20,881 bases of DNA from Polyrhizophydium stewartii (Eukaryota; Chytridiomycota; Chytridiomycetes; Rhizophydiales), in NCBI GenBank assembly GCA_027604665.1, contig JADGIZ010000182.1:1-20881 (forward strand). The letters are read 5' to 3'. Below are positions 7,753 through 16,953 of this stretch, piece after piece. Every line of letters begins with the position of its first letter. The first letter of the stretch is position 1. Under the pieces are notes generated by a model. The model was not told the origin of the DNA, searched no databases, and worked only from the letters and a program-made list of their open reading frames with translations. The translations under genes were made by a program, and so were the position numbers.

Positions 7753-9762
7753 TCAAAAGTATCTTTTGCCGTTGGTCATGGCGCCAATGAGCTTGGGTCG
7801 GTCCATCGAGATGTGGCCGACTCCTTCGGTGCGCGTGCCAATCGGCTCGCCGATGCGCACTACAAGATCAAGGTTCTGCCATATGGCGTGAATCTGCGCA
7901 TTGCACAGCTGGTCAAACCCGTGGCACACGCTCGAGCTGTTGATCAGTGTCGTAAAGTACACGGGCTCTCGCAGCGCGCGCACGCCGGGGCCAATGGGTA
8001 CAACGCTCCTGAGCCATGGGACAAATGCCAGGGCCGAGAGTATGGTGATGAAGAGCTGGAACGAAAGCGTGAAAAACGCCACGTCGACTCCGTACGGCGC
8101 CATACGCACAATGCTCTGGCCCTCGATGGCGACGTTGCGGCCGCACACCTCGCCGTGCGTTGCGTACGTGCGCTGGGTTCCGGCTCGCAGCAGTATTGAA
8201 AAGAGTGTCTCGATGCCGCCCTCAACGAGCGCAGGATCGATGGTCATGAGGTTCGGCGACGTCCACCACATCAGCGGGTTCAGGACGCCGGGAATTGTCG
8301 AGGGAAGGGAAAATGAACTGAGCTCGCCGCCCAGAATGCTCTTGAGAGCCGCGCCCACCCAGATGTCGAGGTTGGCGTCGTCGAGCACGGCGCGAACATC
8401 GACGCTTTCAGGGGCAATGGACGCAGTCGTACCATCAGTCATGTAGCGCATCAACACGAGGGCCGATTTGTGGTCTGAGAAGCTTGTCGTACACATGGGC
8501 AGAAAGCTGAAGTTGTGACCGCCGCAGATGGTGCTGCCAGAAATGAGAGTCTTGACCGAGATAAGCGTCGAGTTGACCTCTATGTAAGACGTAAGACCGA
8601 GGTTTGGACCCAGCTGGCTGCTGAGGCCGAGGATCGCAGCGGCCGTGTCGTTCGAAACGCCTTGGGTCCTGAGGCTCGTGATATTGTTGTTTTGTACGCA
8701 GCGGCACTTTGTACTGATGGTCGTGATGAAGCCCGGGCCGACGATGGTGTCGCCGTCGTTAACGGCGCCAATGATCTGTGGCGACATCACAAATGTTGTG
8801 TTGTCGACGGTCTGCTCAGAGCGCAAAGATCCAAGCGACGACCCAAACACGAGCTCGGCAAAGCCGGCCTCGGCAACCACAGTTGGCCACTGCCGATCGA
8901 CGGGGCTACCCGTTTCAGAAAAGACTACACACTCGACCGTGCCGCTGTCGATGCGCGTGCTGGAACCTGTGATGGATGTTGCGCTGATGGGGGTCAGGAT
9001 CTTCATGCCCTCGAGCAGGATCCATATGACGGATATGCGAGTAAAGAGCGATCTGCATGTACTGTTGAGCGAGAGTTGGGTCGCAAAGGGCCACTTCTGG
9101 AATGGCGCCGCCTGGAAAAACCCGCACACTGCAAGCGAAAATCCCCGCTTGCTCGTGAGCTGCGCGCCAAACCACGCCGATGCGCCGTCGTCGAGCGCGC
9201 GGAAAGTGATGACGTTGGAGATGAGCAGGATCAGCTCGGCCACGACGCAGCCGATGCTCGTCACGACGCCATCGGGCAGCGGGATCATGATGCCCTTGGG
9301 CATCTGGAGCACGTAATACATGAAAAACACGTTCGTAACGAGCGCGATCGCGCACCAGCGCATCTCGAACAGCTTGGTTGTGAATGTCTCGCTGATCTCG
9401 CGCGCGTTGGGATACCTGCTCGAGAGCGAGCCGCTGGCAGAGACGCCCGTGATGATCCGGTCGGTCTGGGGCATCGCAGATTGTTCGAATCCCTCGGCGC
9501 CAGCGGGTACGATTGAATGGCGCGGAGACTCGTCGGGCGTCGAGGAGATGATGCTGATTGTCGGCGCCTCGCCGTCTTTGCGCAGAGCCATCCGCATCGG
9601 CCGCGGAGACGGCGGCCCAAGAAGGCTGCGGTCGCGCTCCTTGTTTGGCGTCCTGGAGAGGACATCGGAGCTGTCGACGACCTCGCTCATGCTATTGGAG
9701 AACTTCACAGACGATGATCTACCTCGGACCTCAAAGGGGGGCTTTGGTGAAAGGCTGTCCAT
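7753..9762 (-). CDS. paralogue D: most divergent member of the membrane-protein family (669 aa)
   Basis: One uninterrupted frame, first of the array in transcription order. The start MDSLSPKPPFEVRGRSSSVKFS keeps the SPK/SPR and SVKFS motifs of A and B. A disordered Ser/Pro/Arg-rich N-terminus of about 125 residues leads to SETFTTKLFEMRWCA (near 123-137). Membrane segments follow near 138-157, 168-186 and 244-261. The long region has many sequons (NTTF, NNIT, NDTA, NSTL, NFSF) and keeps the KCRC and CGG cysteine motifs; the later GDTCV motif is changed to GEVCG. A fourth membrane segment lies near 559-584 and the tail ends LIGAMTNGKRYF. Fewer residues match A-C than those match each other, so D probably split first. 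A CATAAAAG string lies within 30 bp upstream of the ATG. Function unknown. Confidence 0.84.
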   Translation of the reverse strand: MDSLSPKPPFEVRGRSSSVKFSNSMSEVVDSSDVLSRTPNKERDRSLLGPPSPRPMRMALRKDGEAPTISIISSTPDESPRHSIVPAGAEGFEQSAMPQTDRIITGVSASGSLSSRYPNAREISETFTTKLFEMRWCAIALVTNVFFMYYVLQMPKGIMIPLPDGVVTSIGCVVAELILLISNVITFRALDDGASAWFGAQLTSKRGFSLAVCGFFQAAPFQKWPFATQLSLNSTCRSLFTRISVIWILLEGMKILTPISATSITGSSTRIDSGTVECVVFSETGSPVDRQWPTVVAEAGFAELVFGSSLGSLRSEQTVDNTTFVMSPQIIGAVNDGDTIVGPGFITTISTKCRCVQNNNITSLRTQGVSNDTAAAILGLSSQLGPNLGLTSYIEVNSTLISVKTLISGSTICGGHNFSFLPMCTTSFSDHKSALVLMRYMTDGTTASIAPESVDVRAVLDDANLDIWVGAALKSILGGELSSFSLPSTIPGVLNPLMWWTSPNLMTIDPALVEGGIETLFSILLRAGTQRTYATHGEVCGRNVAIEGQSIVRMAPYGVDVAFFTLSFQLFITILSALAFVPWLRSVVPIGPGVRALREPVYFTTLINSSSVCHGFDQLCNAQIHAIWQNLDLVVRIGEPIGTRTEGVGHISMDRPKLIGAMTNGKRYF

Positions 9763-10234
9763 CGCGACGGCGGCCTTCTTTTATGCGCGCAAGATCGAGC
9801 AGAATCTCGCGAGAGCGATTTTGGGCAGGATTCTGCGCTCGTCTCTGAGGAATGCTCGTGTGTGGGAGTTCCGCGCTGGCATCCGCGCTGGCGTGATATG
9901 AGCTTCGTCGCGTCTGTCGCTGATTCGACGCCCCTGACAAAGCCGACCAGATCGGCCAAATGGCAAAACCGTTGTATCTGCTTTGGGCTCGGCGCGGCTG
10001 GAGTGGTGCCTGCGGTGCCGGCGTGTGACCAAACGATACGAAGAAGAGGCTTCAAATGCCTCGCTGCTAGCCGGGCCGCGGCGCGTGCTTGCCGCGCCCA
10101 GGCGGTCCAGACACGCCGGGCATCTCGCACGAGGCTGTCTGACGAGAGCGATTTTGTTGCTTTTTTTTTTCTTGTCCAAACTTTCCCAGCCGACACACCA
10201 CCTCGAAGGCGACACGCACGCCTCGCTGCGCAGA
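9763..10234. promoter_or_regulatory. divergent promoter region between gene D and NOP14
   Basis: 472 bp between two outward-facing starts. It includes a TATA-like CATAAAAG near 9777-9786 (minus strand) just before D, and a T10 tract at 10161-10170 followed by pyrimidine-rich sequence about 60 bp before the NOP14 ATG. Nothing here codes convincingly. Long frames crossing it are shadows of NOP14. Confidence 0.55.
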
Positions 10235-13200
10235 ATGGGCAAGGCAAAGCAGGGCGGCTCCGCAATCAAGCGGCTCAAGGAGTCGCTCAAGACCGCGGGC
10301 ATCATCGGCCCGCAGGCCAAGGCGCGCCGCGTGTCCAAGAACCGCAGCAAGAAGGACCAGGTCGCCGCGCAGTCGGCTCGTAAGGACGCCAAGACAGCGC
10401 TGCGCACGATGGCCGCGGCGGGCCGCGAGGCGAACCCGTTCGAGATGAAGTTTGCCAGGCCCAAGCACGAGGTCATTGGCCGCAAGGTCAAGGGAGTCAC
10501 GGGCCGGCCCGGTCTCACCAAGAAAAAGTCCGAGGACATTCGCAAGAAGACGCTGCTGGTTGAGATGAAGAACAAGACCCGCGAGTCGGCGCTCGTTGAT
10601 CGCCGCATTGGCGAGCACGACCCCAGCATGTCGCTCGAGGACAAGATGCTGGAGCGCTTCATGCGCGAAAAGACGGTGCGTCCGCGAGCTTTGCTCTCGA
10701 CTGAACTTTCGGCGTTCGCTGACCCACAACGCCGCCGCAGAAACGTGCCTCTGGCGGCGCTGCATTCAACCTCGAGGACGACGACGAGGAGCTCACGCAC
10801 ATGGGCCAATCTCTCTCCAAGTTTGACGCCTTTGACGACGCGGGTCTCGAGCGCGTTGAAGACTCGGACGAGGGTGAGAAGCAACGCACTGACTCTTTGC
10901 CCGCTCAATACCGCTAACAGTCGTATCAATATGAATTCCCAGACGGCAATATTGATGCCAAGATCGTCAAGTACACGCACTTTGGTGGTTTCGAAGAGGA
11001 CGGCGCAGACCCAGATGCAAAGAAATCGCGCAACGAGATCATGAAGGAGGTCATTGCCAAGAGCAAAATGCACAAGGTTCGTTGTGCTGTTGCGCTTTTT
11101 GCCAAGAAGATGGCTCGATCCGCTGACGGTTTGAATTGCGTGCAGCGCGAGCGGCAGAAGCAAAAGGAAGAGGACATTGAGCTGCAGAACGAGATCGATG
11201 CAGACCTCGAGGAGATCCGCGGCATGCTCGCGCCCATGTCCGAGAAGCCCACTTCTCGTGCGCTTTCTGTGCCTCTGCCCGCATCCGAGGGCAAGATGGT
11301 CATCTCGAACGAGCGCGCGATGCTCATCAGCGGCGAAATTGCCGTGCGGCCCTCTGAAGTCGCCGCACCGCACAAGAGCCGCGATGACGAAGACGAGGTC
11401 GTCTTCAACCCGCCGCCGCGTCCTGTGCTCGACCAGGACTACGACAAGTTTTTGCGCGAGCTTGCTTATGATCGCCGCGCAAAGCCCACCGACCGTATCA
11501 AGACCGAGGAAGAGATTGCGCTTGCAGAGCGGGCCAAACTCGAGAAACTTGAGAAGGAGCGTCTTCGCCGCATGAAGGGCGAGGAGCCTGACGACGGCGC
11601 CAAATCTGCCAAGAAGCGCGAGTCGAAGAAGCGGCCTGCGCAAGCAGATGATCTCGGGGACGACGACTATGACACGCACGTCACAAAGACGATCGAGATG
11701 GAGGAGGAGATGCCGCTGACATACAAAGATGGCAAGCTCGTCAACGACAAAATCTTTATGACCAGACGCATCGACAAGCGCGACGACGACGACGATGACG
11801 ACAATGACGATGACGACGATGAAGACGAAGATGAAGATGACGACGAAGGTGACGACGACGACGATGATGAAGACGACGACGATGAAGAAGACGGCGACGA
11901 TGCCGATGAAGAAAATGGCGTCAGGAGTCGCAAAGCACAGGCCAAGATCGCGGAAGTACGGTCGCGTGCTCGTGGAGACCGCGAAGGCTCGCTGGAACCC
12001 GAATTCGACGATGACGACGAAGGCAGCGAAAACGGTCTTGCTGCCGCCGCGTACGAGTCTTACTCGGAGGACGACGCCGAGGGCAACGACGACGGCTCCG
12101 ACGAAGGCGATTCCAGCGACAACGGCGACGGTGATTCCGCGTCAAGTCAAGATTCGGATAGTGAGGCGGCAGCCGACAAGCGGCAGGCTGCTGATGTTGA
12201 TGGCGGCAACTACGACGACGACGAGATCCCGTATGTCATTGATGCCCCAGAGACGCTCGATGACCTGCTCTCGATCATCAAGGGCAAGACGGTGGAGGCT
12301 CGACAGACCATCATCAAGCGGCTGCGCATCCTCAACAACGCGCGTCTTGGGCCAGAGTACAAGGAGCGACTGCAGCAGCTGTCGCTCCTGCTGCTCGAGT
12401 ATCGCGACCACGTGCTTTCTCAGTCGCCGCCGGATGTTGTTGCGCTCAAGGCACTCGAGGGCCACACTGTCGAACTTGGACGCCAGTTCAGCGCACAGAC
12501 TGCCGAGTTTTGCCTTGAGCGCATTGTTTCGATCCAAGAGACCCTGATCAAGTCGATGGCGGGTGGCGCAAAGCGGAAAGGTGCGGGACCTCAGTGATGA
12601 GAGCCAAGGCCGCTCACATGCTGACGCATTGCTGCTGTCTTGCATGCAGCCTTCATGAGTCTGGAAGACCTCTACTTTTTCCGCGTTGTGGGCGAGATTT
12701 TCTCGGCATCTGATCTGCAGCACGTGGTGGTGACCCCTGCGCTTCTCGTTATGAGTCAGGTTCTTGCACAATGTCCCGTTGCATCGGGCTTTGACGCAGC
12801 GGCAGGGCTCTTTCTGTGCGAGATCCTTTACGACGTGAGTGTCTGTCTCGCCTGCATCGACGGCGATGTGCCTGCGAATCTAGAATCACAGGGGCGGCGT
12901 AGCAGATGCTGACGACCGTTCTGGGCTTCCCTGCAGTACGTATCTGTCTCGAAGCGCTTTTCACCCGAGCTGGTTGTGTTTCTGCACCGCCTGTTGGCGT
13001 CGTGCCTCGGCATCGAGAGCCCGCAGCCTGCTACCATGATCCCGCTCCCGAGCATGATCTACCCTCAGCTGGCCATTCGCGACTACGCTGCCGAGCCGTT
13101 TGTGTTCCGTCTGTCGCTGCTCCCCGGCCTCGCCAAGCCGCGAGCTCTGACCGAGTCTGTCAAGTACGCGCTCGACTCAGCCCTGTGGGAATGCACAGAC

Positions 13201-13766
13201 GCAGATGCTGACAGACTGTTTGCAGGGTCGCGCTGCTGACGCAGTCGCTGCACCTGCTTTCGCGATGTGCGCGGCTGTGGAACGAGCTCGGCTGCAACAT
13301 CGAGCTGTTCTCGCCAACGCTCGAGCTTACAAAGCACCTCTCGCTCGACACTCTGACCGAGCAAGCCAAGGAAATGGTCCAGAAAGCGCTGGAAGGCATC
13401 AAGGCGCAGATGACGAGCGCAGCGCTCAAGCGACGTCCGCTGCAGCTGCAGCGGCGAAAGGCGATCCCGATTGCCACGTTTGTGCCCAAGTTCCAGGAGA
13501 ACTACTCGCACGACCGCCGCTACGACCCAGACCGCGACCGCGCCGAGGCGGCCAAGGTGCGCGCGCAGTTCAAGAAGGAGCAGAAGGGAGCGACTCGCGA
13601 GCTGCGCAAGGACGCGGCATTCATTGCGCGCCAGCAGCTCGAGGACAAGCGCGCGCAGGACGCAGAGTACAAGAAGAAGATGGACCGCATCATGGGCCAG
13701 CTTGCGAGCCAGGAGGGCGCCATGCGCGGTGTCGAGCGCGCCGCCAAGAAGAGCCGGAAGCGCTGA
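10235..13766 (+). CDS. NOP14: NOP14, nucleolar 40S ribosome assembly factor (1038 aa, 7 exons)
   Basis: Nop14 is needed in the nucleolus for 18S rRNA processing and 40S subunit formation. Exons that keep frame: 10235-10675, 10741-10873, 10943-11076, 11146-12580, 12650-12834, 12937-13184, 13226-13766. The basic N-terminus (MGKAKQGGSAIKRLKESLK) is followed by the family blocks NPFEMKFARPKHEVIGRKVKG and RRIGEHDPSMSLEDKMLERF (residues 66-145). Acidic Asp/Glu tracts fill about 449-493 and 521-590. The conserved helical part, with SLEDLYFFRVVGEIFSASDL, follows. The end (about 943-1038) is a basic coiled coil with the family signature YDPDRDRAEAAKVRAQFKKE and GATRELRKD. It is longer than typical family members (about 800-860 aa), mainly because of the acidic tracts. 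The second intron must end at 10942; an acceptor at 10920 would put TGA in frame. All six introns have a GCTGAC or GCTAAC branch site. Confidence 0.95.
11077..11145 (+). other. NOP14 intron 3: 69 nt, in frame, no stop codon
   Basis: Donor GTTCGT, branch-like GCTGACGG and acceptor GTGCAG bound a 69 nt segment that also reads through in frame (23 codons, VRCAVALFAKKM..). I call it an intron because the flanking exons join at KSKMHK/RERQKQKEED, as expected for the family. Its retention would add 23 residues without a frameshift. Confidence 0.75.
11782..11916 (+). repeat. GAC/GAT/GAA repeat encoding the NOP14 acidic tract
   Basis: Nearly every codon is Asp or Glu over 45 codons, written as imperfect GAY/GAR trinucleotides. 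The other strand therefore shows a spurious poly-Ser frame. Acidic tracts are a normal feature of Nop14. This one is prone to length change. Confidence 0.85.
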
Positions 13767-13772
13767 GCGCGA

Positions 13773-13844
13773 ATGAAGTCATGCGCGCGCATATGCCGCC
13801 GGCACAAAACGGCGGGGCGGCGACACCTTTGCTCGCTGCCGCCG
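13773..13844 (+). other. in-frame upstream ATG extension of the bS6m gene (24 codons)
   Basis: An ATG at 13773, seven bases after the NOP14 stop codon, reads in frame into the bS6m start at 13845. The extra 24 residues (MKSCARICRRHKTAGRRHLC..) contain eight Arg/Lys and no acidic residue, as in a mitochondrial presequence. Many bS6 proteins begin at the internal Met (MPAYELVL). Which start is used, or whether both are, cannot be decided from sequence alone. Neither ATG has a purine at -3. Confidence 0.45.
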
Positions 13845-14421
13845 ATGCCCGCGTACGAGCTCGTGCTGATTGCCCGCGCCGCGAGCGCCATATCCACCAG
13901 CGAGGCCGCGCAGTTCAAGGTGCGCCTGCGCATGCGCACGCTGCCGGCACGCTGCACAGCCCCTGCCTGCGGCACGCAGCCGGGCAACCCCCGTACCGAG
14001 GCGCTGATCTCTGTTTTTTTCGGATCGCTTCCTCGAAAAGGCCCTGCACAAGACGCTGCTCAAGTCCTGCGCAACGCATGTGCTCGACAGCAACGGCGTC
14101 GTGCGCCAGTTCTCGTTTCTCGGCTGGAAGCCGCTGCCGTACCGCATGAAGCGGCACCAGGAGATCTTCACACACGGCTCGTGGGTGCCCGCTCTGCCAG
14201 CGGGCCCGGCAACATGAGCGTCCTCGCTGACCAAGGCGCATGGTGTATGGCTCGACTGTCCGCGCAGGTACTACACGATGCTCTTTGACTCGTCGCCCGA
14301 AACCATGTCGTCGCTATCCAAGTCGCTCGCCCTCAATGAGAGCGTGGTCCGGCACACAATCATCAACTGCGGCGACTCGCTCAAGGCCGTCACATCCTTC
14401 ACGCCGCCCGAGCGTCTGTGA
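13845..14421 (+). CDS. MRP17: mitochondrial small ribosomal subunit protein bS6m (122 aa, 3 exons)
   Basis: A structural protein of the mitochondrial ribosome small subunit and a homologue of bacterial S6. Exons 13845-13919, 14041-14180 and 14268-14421 join in frame to 122 codons plus TGA. Family features: the first beta strand MPAYELVLIARA; GVVRQFSFLGWKPLPYRMKR (the G-V-V-R..LG..LPYR core of bS6); SYYTMLFDSSPETMSSLSK; and NESVVRHTIINCG. The length suits mitochondrial S6 proteins. Intron 2 has GCTGACC as branch site; intron 1 has GCTGATC close to a T-run and ends in the less usual CGAAAAG. The gene starts 78 bp after the NOP14 stop and converges on RPN6. The symbol follows the yeast name; other systems use MRPS6. 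Confidence 0.88.
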
Positions 14422-14654
14422 GGCGCTGGCGTGGTCGTCGGCCGGCCGACCTGTCCGCACCCGCACCCGCACCGGCGCCGGCACTCTCGCCCGCACCCCG
14501 ATGCATTCGCCACAACCCCTCACGTCTCTGTGTGCCTTGGTGCTGGCGCACCAAGCCGCGCTTAAATGAGATCCTCGTCATTAACCAGACATGCCCGCAA
14601 CAAGCTTCATTCGTGCGGGCTCGTTCGGCACTGGCGGGCGGCAAGCAGCCGCCA
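14422..14654. other. convergent 3' region between bS6m and RPN6
   Basis: 233 bp holding both 3' untranslated regions. It includes a short imperfect CCGCAC hexamer repeat at about 14455-14475. I see no AATAAA signal; CTTAAATGAG near 14561 is the most AT-rich part. No gene seen. Confidence 0.55.
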
Positions 14655-15357
14655 TCAGGCGCTGAGCTGTCCAGCCTTCTCGTAGAGCGACTCGACAACC
14701 TGCCCGACCTGCTTGATCGTCTCGAGGGTCGCCTCGTATGTTTTCTACAGCCAGCATCTGCGTCAGTATCACCTCAAACAGAAGCTGTGGCTCCAGCGAC
14801 ATCGCGAAGGTGCTCACGTCCGCGGACTGCTCCTCAAACACCTCCAGGCAGCCGGCGCCTTGATCCAGGATGCCCGAGAGCACCTTGTCGAGGATCATCT
14901 GCGAGAGCCTTTGCGCATTCGCAGGCGTCAGCAGTCGGAAGGCGTTGCAGCGCGAGCTGGAGGCGCGGCGGCGTACTTGGCCTCGACCTGCGCCGTTGGC
15001 AGCTTGACCAGCGCAGCAACGTGGGCAATCTCGACGCGCGAGAACGGCTCAATGATGCGGAGCACGTTCTGCTCCAGAAGCGTGTCGTAGAGCGCGGCAA
15101 GCTGCGAGCGCACAATCGGGTCGTTGCCGAGCTCTGCTTCGGCGCACCGTGGGCTCGTCAGCATGATACTCGCGTCGAGCCTGCCTTGGAGCGCGCGACC
15201 CACCGTCTTTGTACTTGGCAAGCGCCTGCTCAAACTCCTGCAGAGAGCGGTGTTCGTGGGCAGTCGCCACCGCTCTCATGGCGTCAATGTCCGAGCCCGT
15301 GTACTTTTGCGCAATCTTGCCGTTGACGATCGTGTGCACGTCCTCTGCAAGATTGGC

Positions 15358-15390
<33 letters not shown>

Positions 15391-16826
15391 CAGCACGGCG
15401 CGGCGGTCCTCCTGGGACGAGAAGCCCTCGAGCGCCTCGTAAAAGTACGAGAAGCTGCGACTCTGCATGTCAGCCACAGCCATCACGCCGCAACACACAC
15501 TGCAGAATGCGCTTGCGACGCACGCTGTCTTGTAGTCCTTCTCCTCGGCGTGCAGGATGCCCGACTGCATGTCAAGCGCAGCCTGCATCAGCGGAGGGCA
15601 GTAGATCGAATTGGCCGACGTCCTGGCCGACGTGAGCGACGCCTACAGGCAGACCATGGCAAGGACCACGTCAGCCAAAACTGATGCTCGACCGCCACGG
15701 AGAACTGCGGGGACGCACGCGAGACTTGGCAAGGTTCTTGAGCGCATGGAAGACGCGGCTCTCGATCAGCTGCACCTCCACAAGCACATTCTTGTCATCC
15801 AGGCGCTTGAGCTCCTTGAGAAGTGTCGAGATCAGCGCAAGGGACTCAGTGTAGAGTTTGTTCTCCAGGTACCTGCGCAGGCGTGAGCGCCACGAAGCCA
15901 AACTCTTGCAAGCCGCGCCAAGTTTGGCAACGCACAGGCCACAGAGGCGGGTCTCGAGCGACTGCCGCAGGAAGATGCGCTTCTCGGAAACGGCCCACTG
16001 AATCGTTTCCTTGCACACCTCGACCTGCAGAGGCAGCGAGTCCGGGATGTCGCTGAACAGGTCGATGAGGGTGCGCACTGCAAGCCGCCAGAGCAGCGCC
16101 TCAGTCAGCGAGCGATCGCAGCGACATGCTCTGAAGTCCGGAGCGCGGCATTCAGCCCACCGATCTTGGCCGTCTTGGCCTTGGACACCGTCAGAAGGAA
16201 GCTGTGCGACGAGCGGATGAGGGCCGCGAGCTCGTCCGGCTTCCTGCGGGCCGCAGCCGACGGCGAACAAGAGATTGTCAGCCAAAGAAACTCGATCACA
16301 GGGCTCGAACGATACTGCAGCTGGATGCAGGGAAAAGGCAGGCAGTGCGCAGCTCACTTGAGGTCCCGGTACAGCTCGCCGAGCCGGGTGATGCTCGTCT
16401 CCTTGGCTCTGATGCCGTCCTCGGACTTGCCTGTGGGGGGGGGGCAGCCGAGGCAGGCGGGTCAGCCGGACGCCGCGGCCCGCGACCGCGCACGGATGCC
16501 CAGAAGGCGCCGCCTCCTCGAGCGGTGGCGGCAGCGGCCGGAGCGGTGCGGCGGCTGCCGGCGACCTGTGCAAGGCCGAGCCGGCAGGCGGCGCGACGCG
16601 GGCCAGGGTGCGACGATATGGGCGATCGCGAGCCCGCGGGCACGCCGCCTCCCGCGCGGCGGCGGCGGCCGGGGCCTGGCGCGGGGCGCCGGCCGGTGAC
16701 CGTTGCAGGCGCGCGCGGGCACGCACCGTTCGACGCGGCGAGCAGCGCCTTGTACGTCTCGACGGCCTGCGCCGGCGCGGTCTTGGACAGGGCGTGCGCG
16801 GCCTCGAGATCATGAGCAGCGGGCAT
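14655..16826 (-). CDS. RPN6: 26S proteasome regulatory subunit RPN6/PSMD11 (419 aa, 10 exons)
   Basis: Rpn6 is a PCI-domain subunit of the proteasome lid that helps clamp the 19S particle to the 20S core. Exons in transcription order (all keep frame): 16826-16727, 16430-16358, 16243-16161, 16077-15936, 15872-15719, 15642-15524, 15454-15204, 15133-14977, 14908-14818, 14744-14655. The product starts [18 protein letters not shown]. The helical-repeat part includes [20 protein letters not shown] and [20 protein letters not shown]. The PCI/winged-helix part (about 307-400) includes [20 protein letters not shown] and [19 protein letters not shown]. The C-terminal helix is [18 protein letters not shown]. 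Length matches the family (about 420). Most introns are 63-114 nt with a GCTGAC branch site; intron 1 is 296 nt and very GC-rich. Confidence 0.95.
16431..16726 (-). other. RPN6 intron 1, long and very GC-rich
   Basis: At 296 nt this is by far the longest intron here. It is almost entirely G and C. On the coding strand a C10 run (plus-strand G run at 16435-16444) forms the pyrimidine tract just before the CCACAG acceptor, and a GCTGACC branch site lies near 16467-16475. First introns can carry regulatory sequence; nothing specific is recognised. Confidence 0.75.
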
Positions 16827-16953
16827 TTGGGCGGAGGGGGGAAACGGCGCGCCGGCGCACGCGGCCGCCCCGGCCACGCGGGCTTGCGCCGGCCGCCGCC
16901 GCCGATGGCTTCATTCGGGGCCGTGGGCCGCCCCGCGAACAAGACCGCAGGCA
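16827..16953. promoter_or_regulatory. short intergenic region upstream of RPN6
   Basis: 127 bp between the stop of the unknown myristoylated-protein gene and the RPN6 start. It is GC-rich, with a CCCCCCTCC run near the RPN6 ATG. I looked for the yeast proteasome element GGTGGCAAA and did not see it. Confidence 0.5.

Noticed and set aside
7646..7756. Longer starts for gene C at TTG 7756 or ATG 7699
   Set aside because: The TTG start would overlap the end of gene D by four bases. The ATG at 7699 is possible, but the leader element shared with B sits right before 7645.
10874..10920. Acceptor at 10920 for NOP14 intron 2 (CTAACAG)
   Set aside because: Using it puts TGA in frame four codons later. 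The next AG at 10942 restores the frame; CTAAC fits better as the branch site.
9781..11679. 632-codon minus-strand open frame opposite NOP14
   Set aside because: It is antisense to well-supported NOP14 exons and crosses the promoter of gene D and NOP14. The length follows from high GC and the codon pattern of the sense gene, and it has no recognisable motif.
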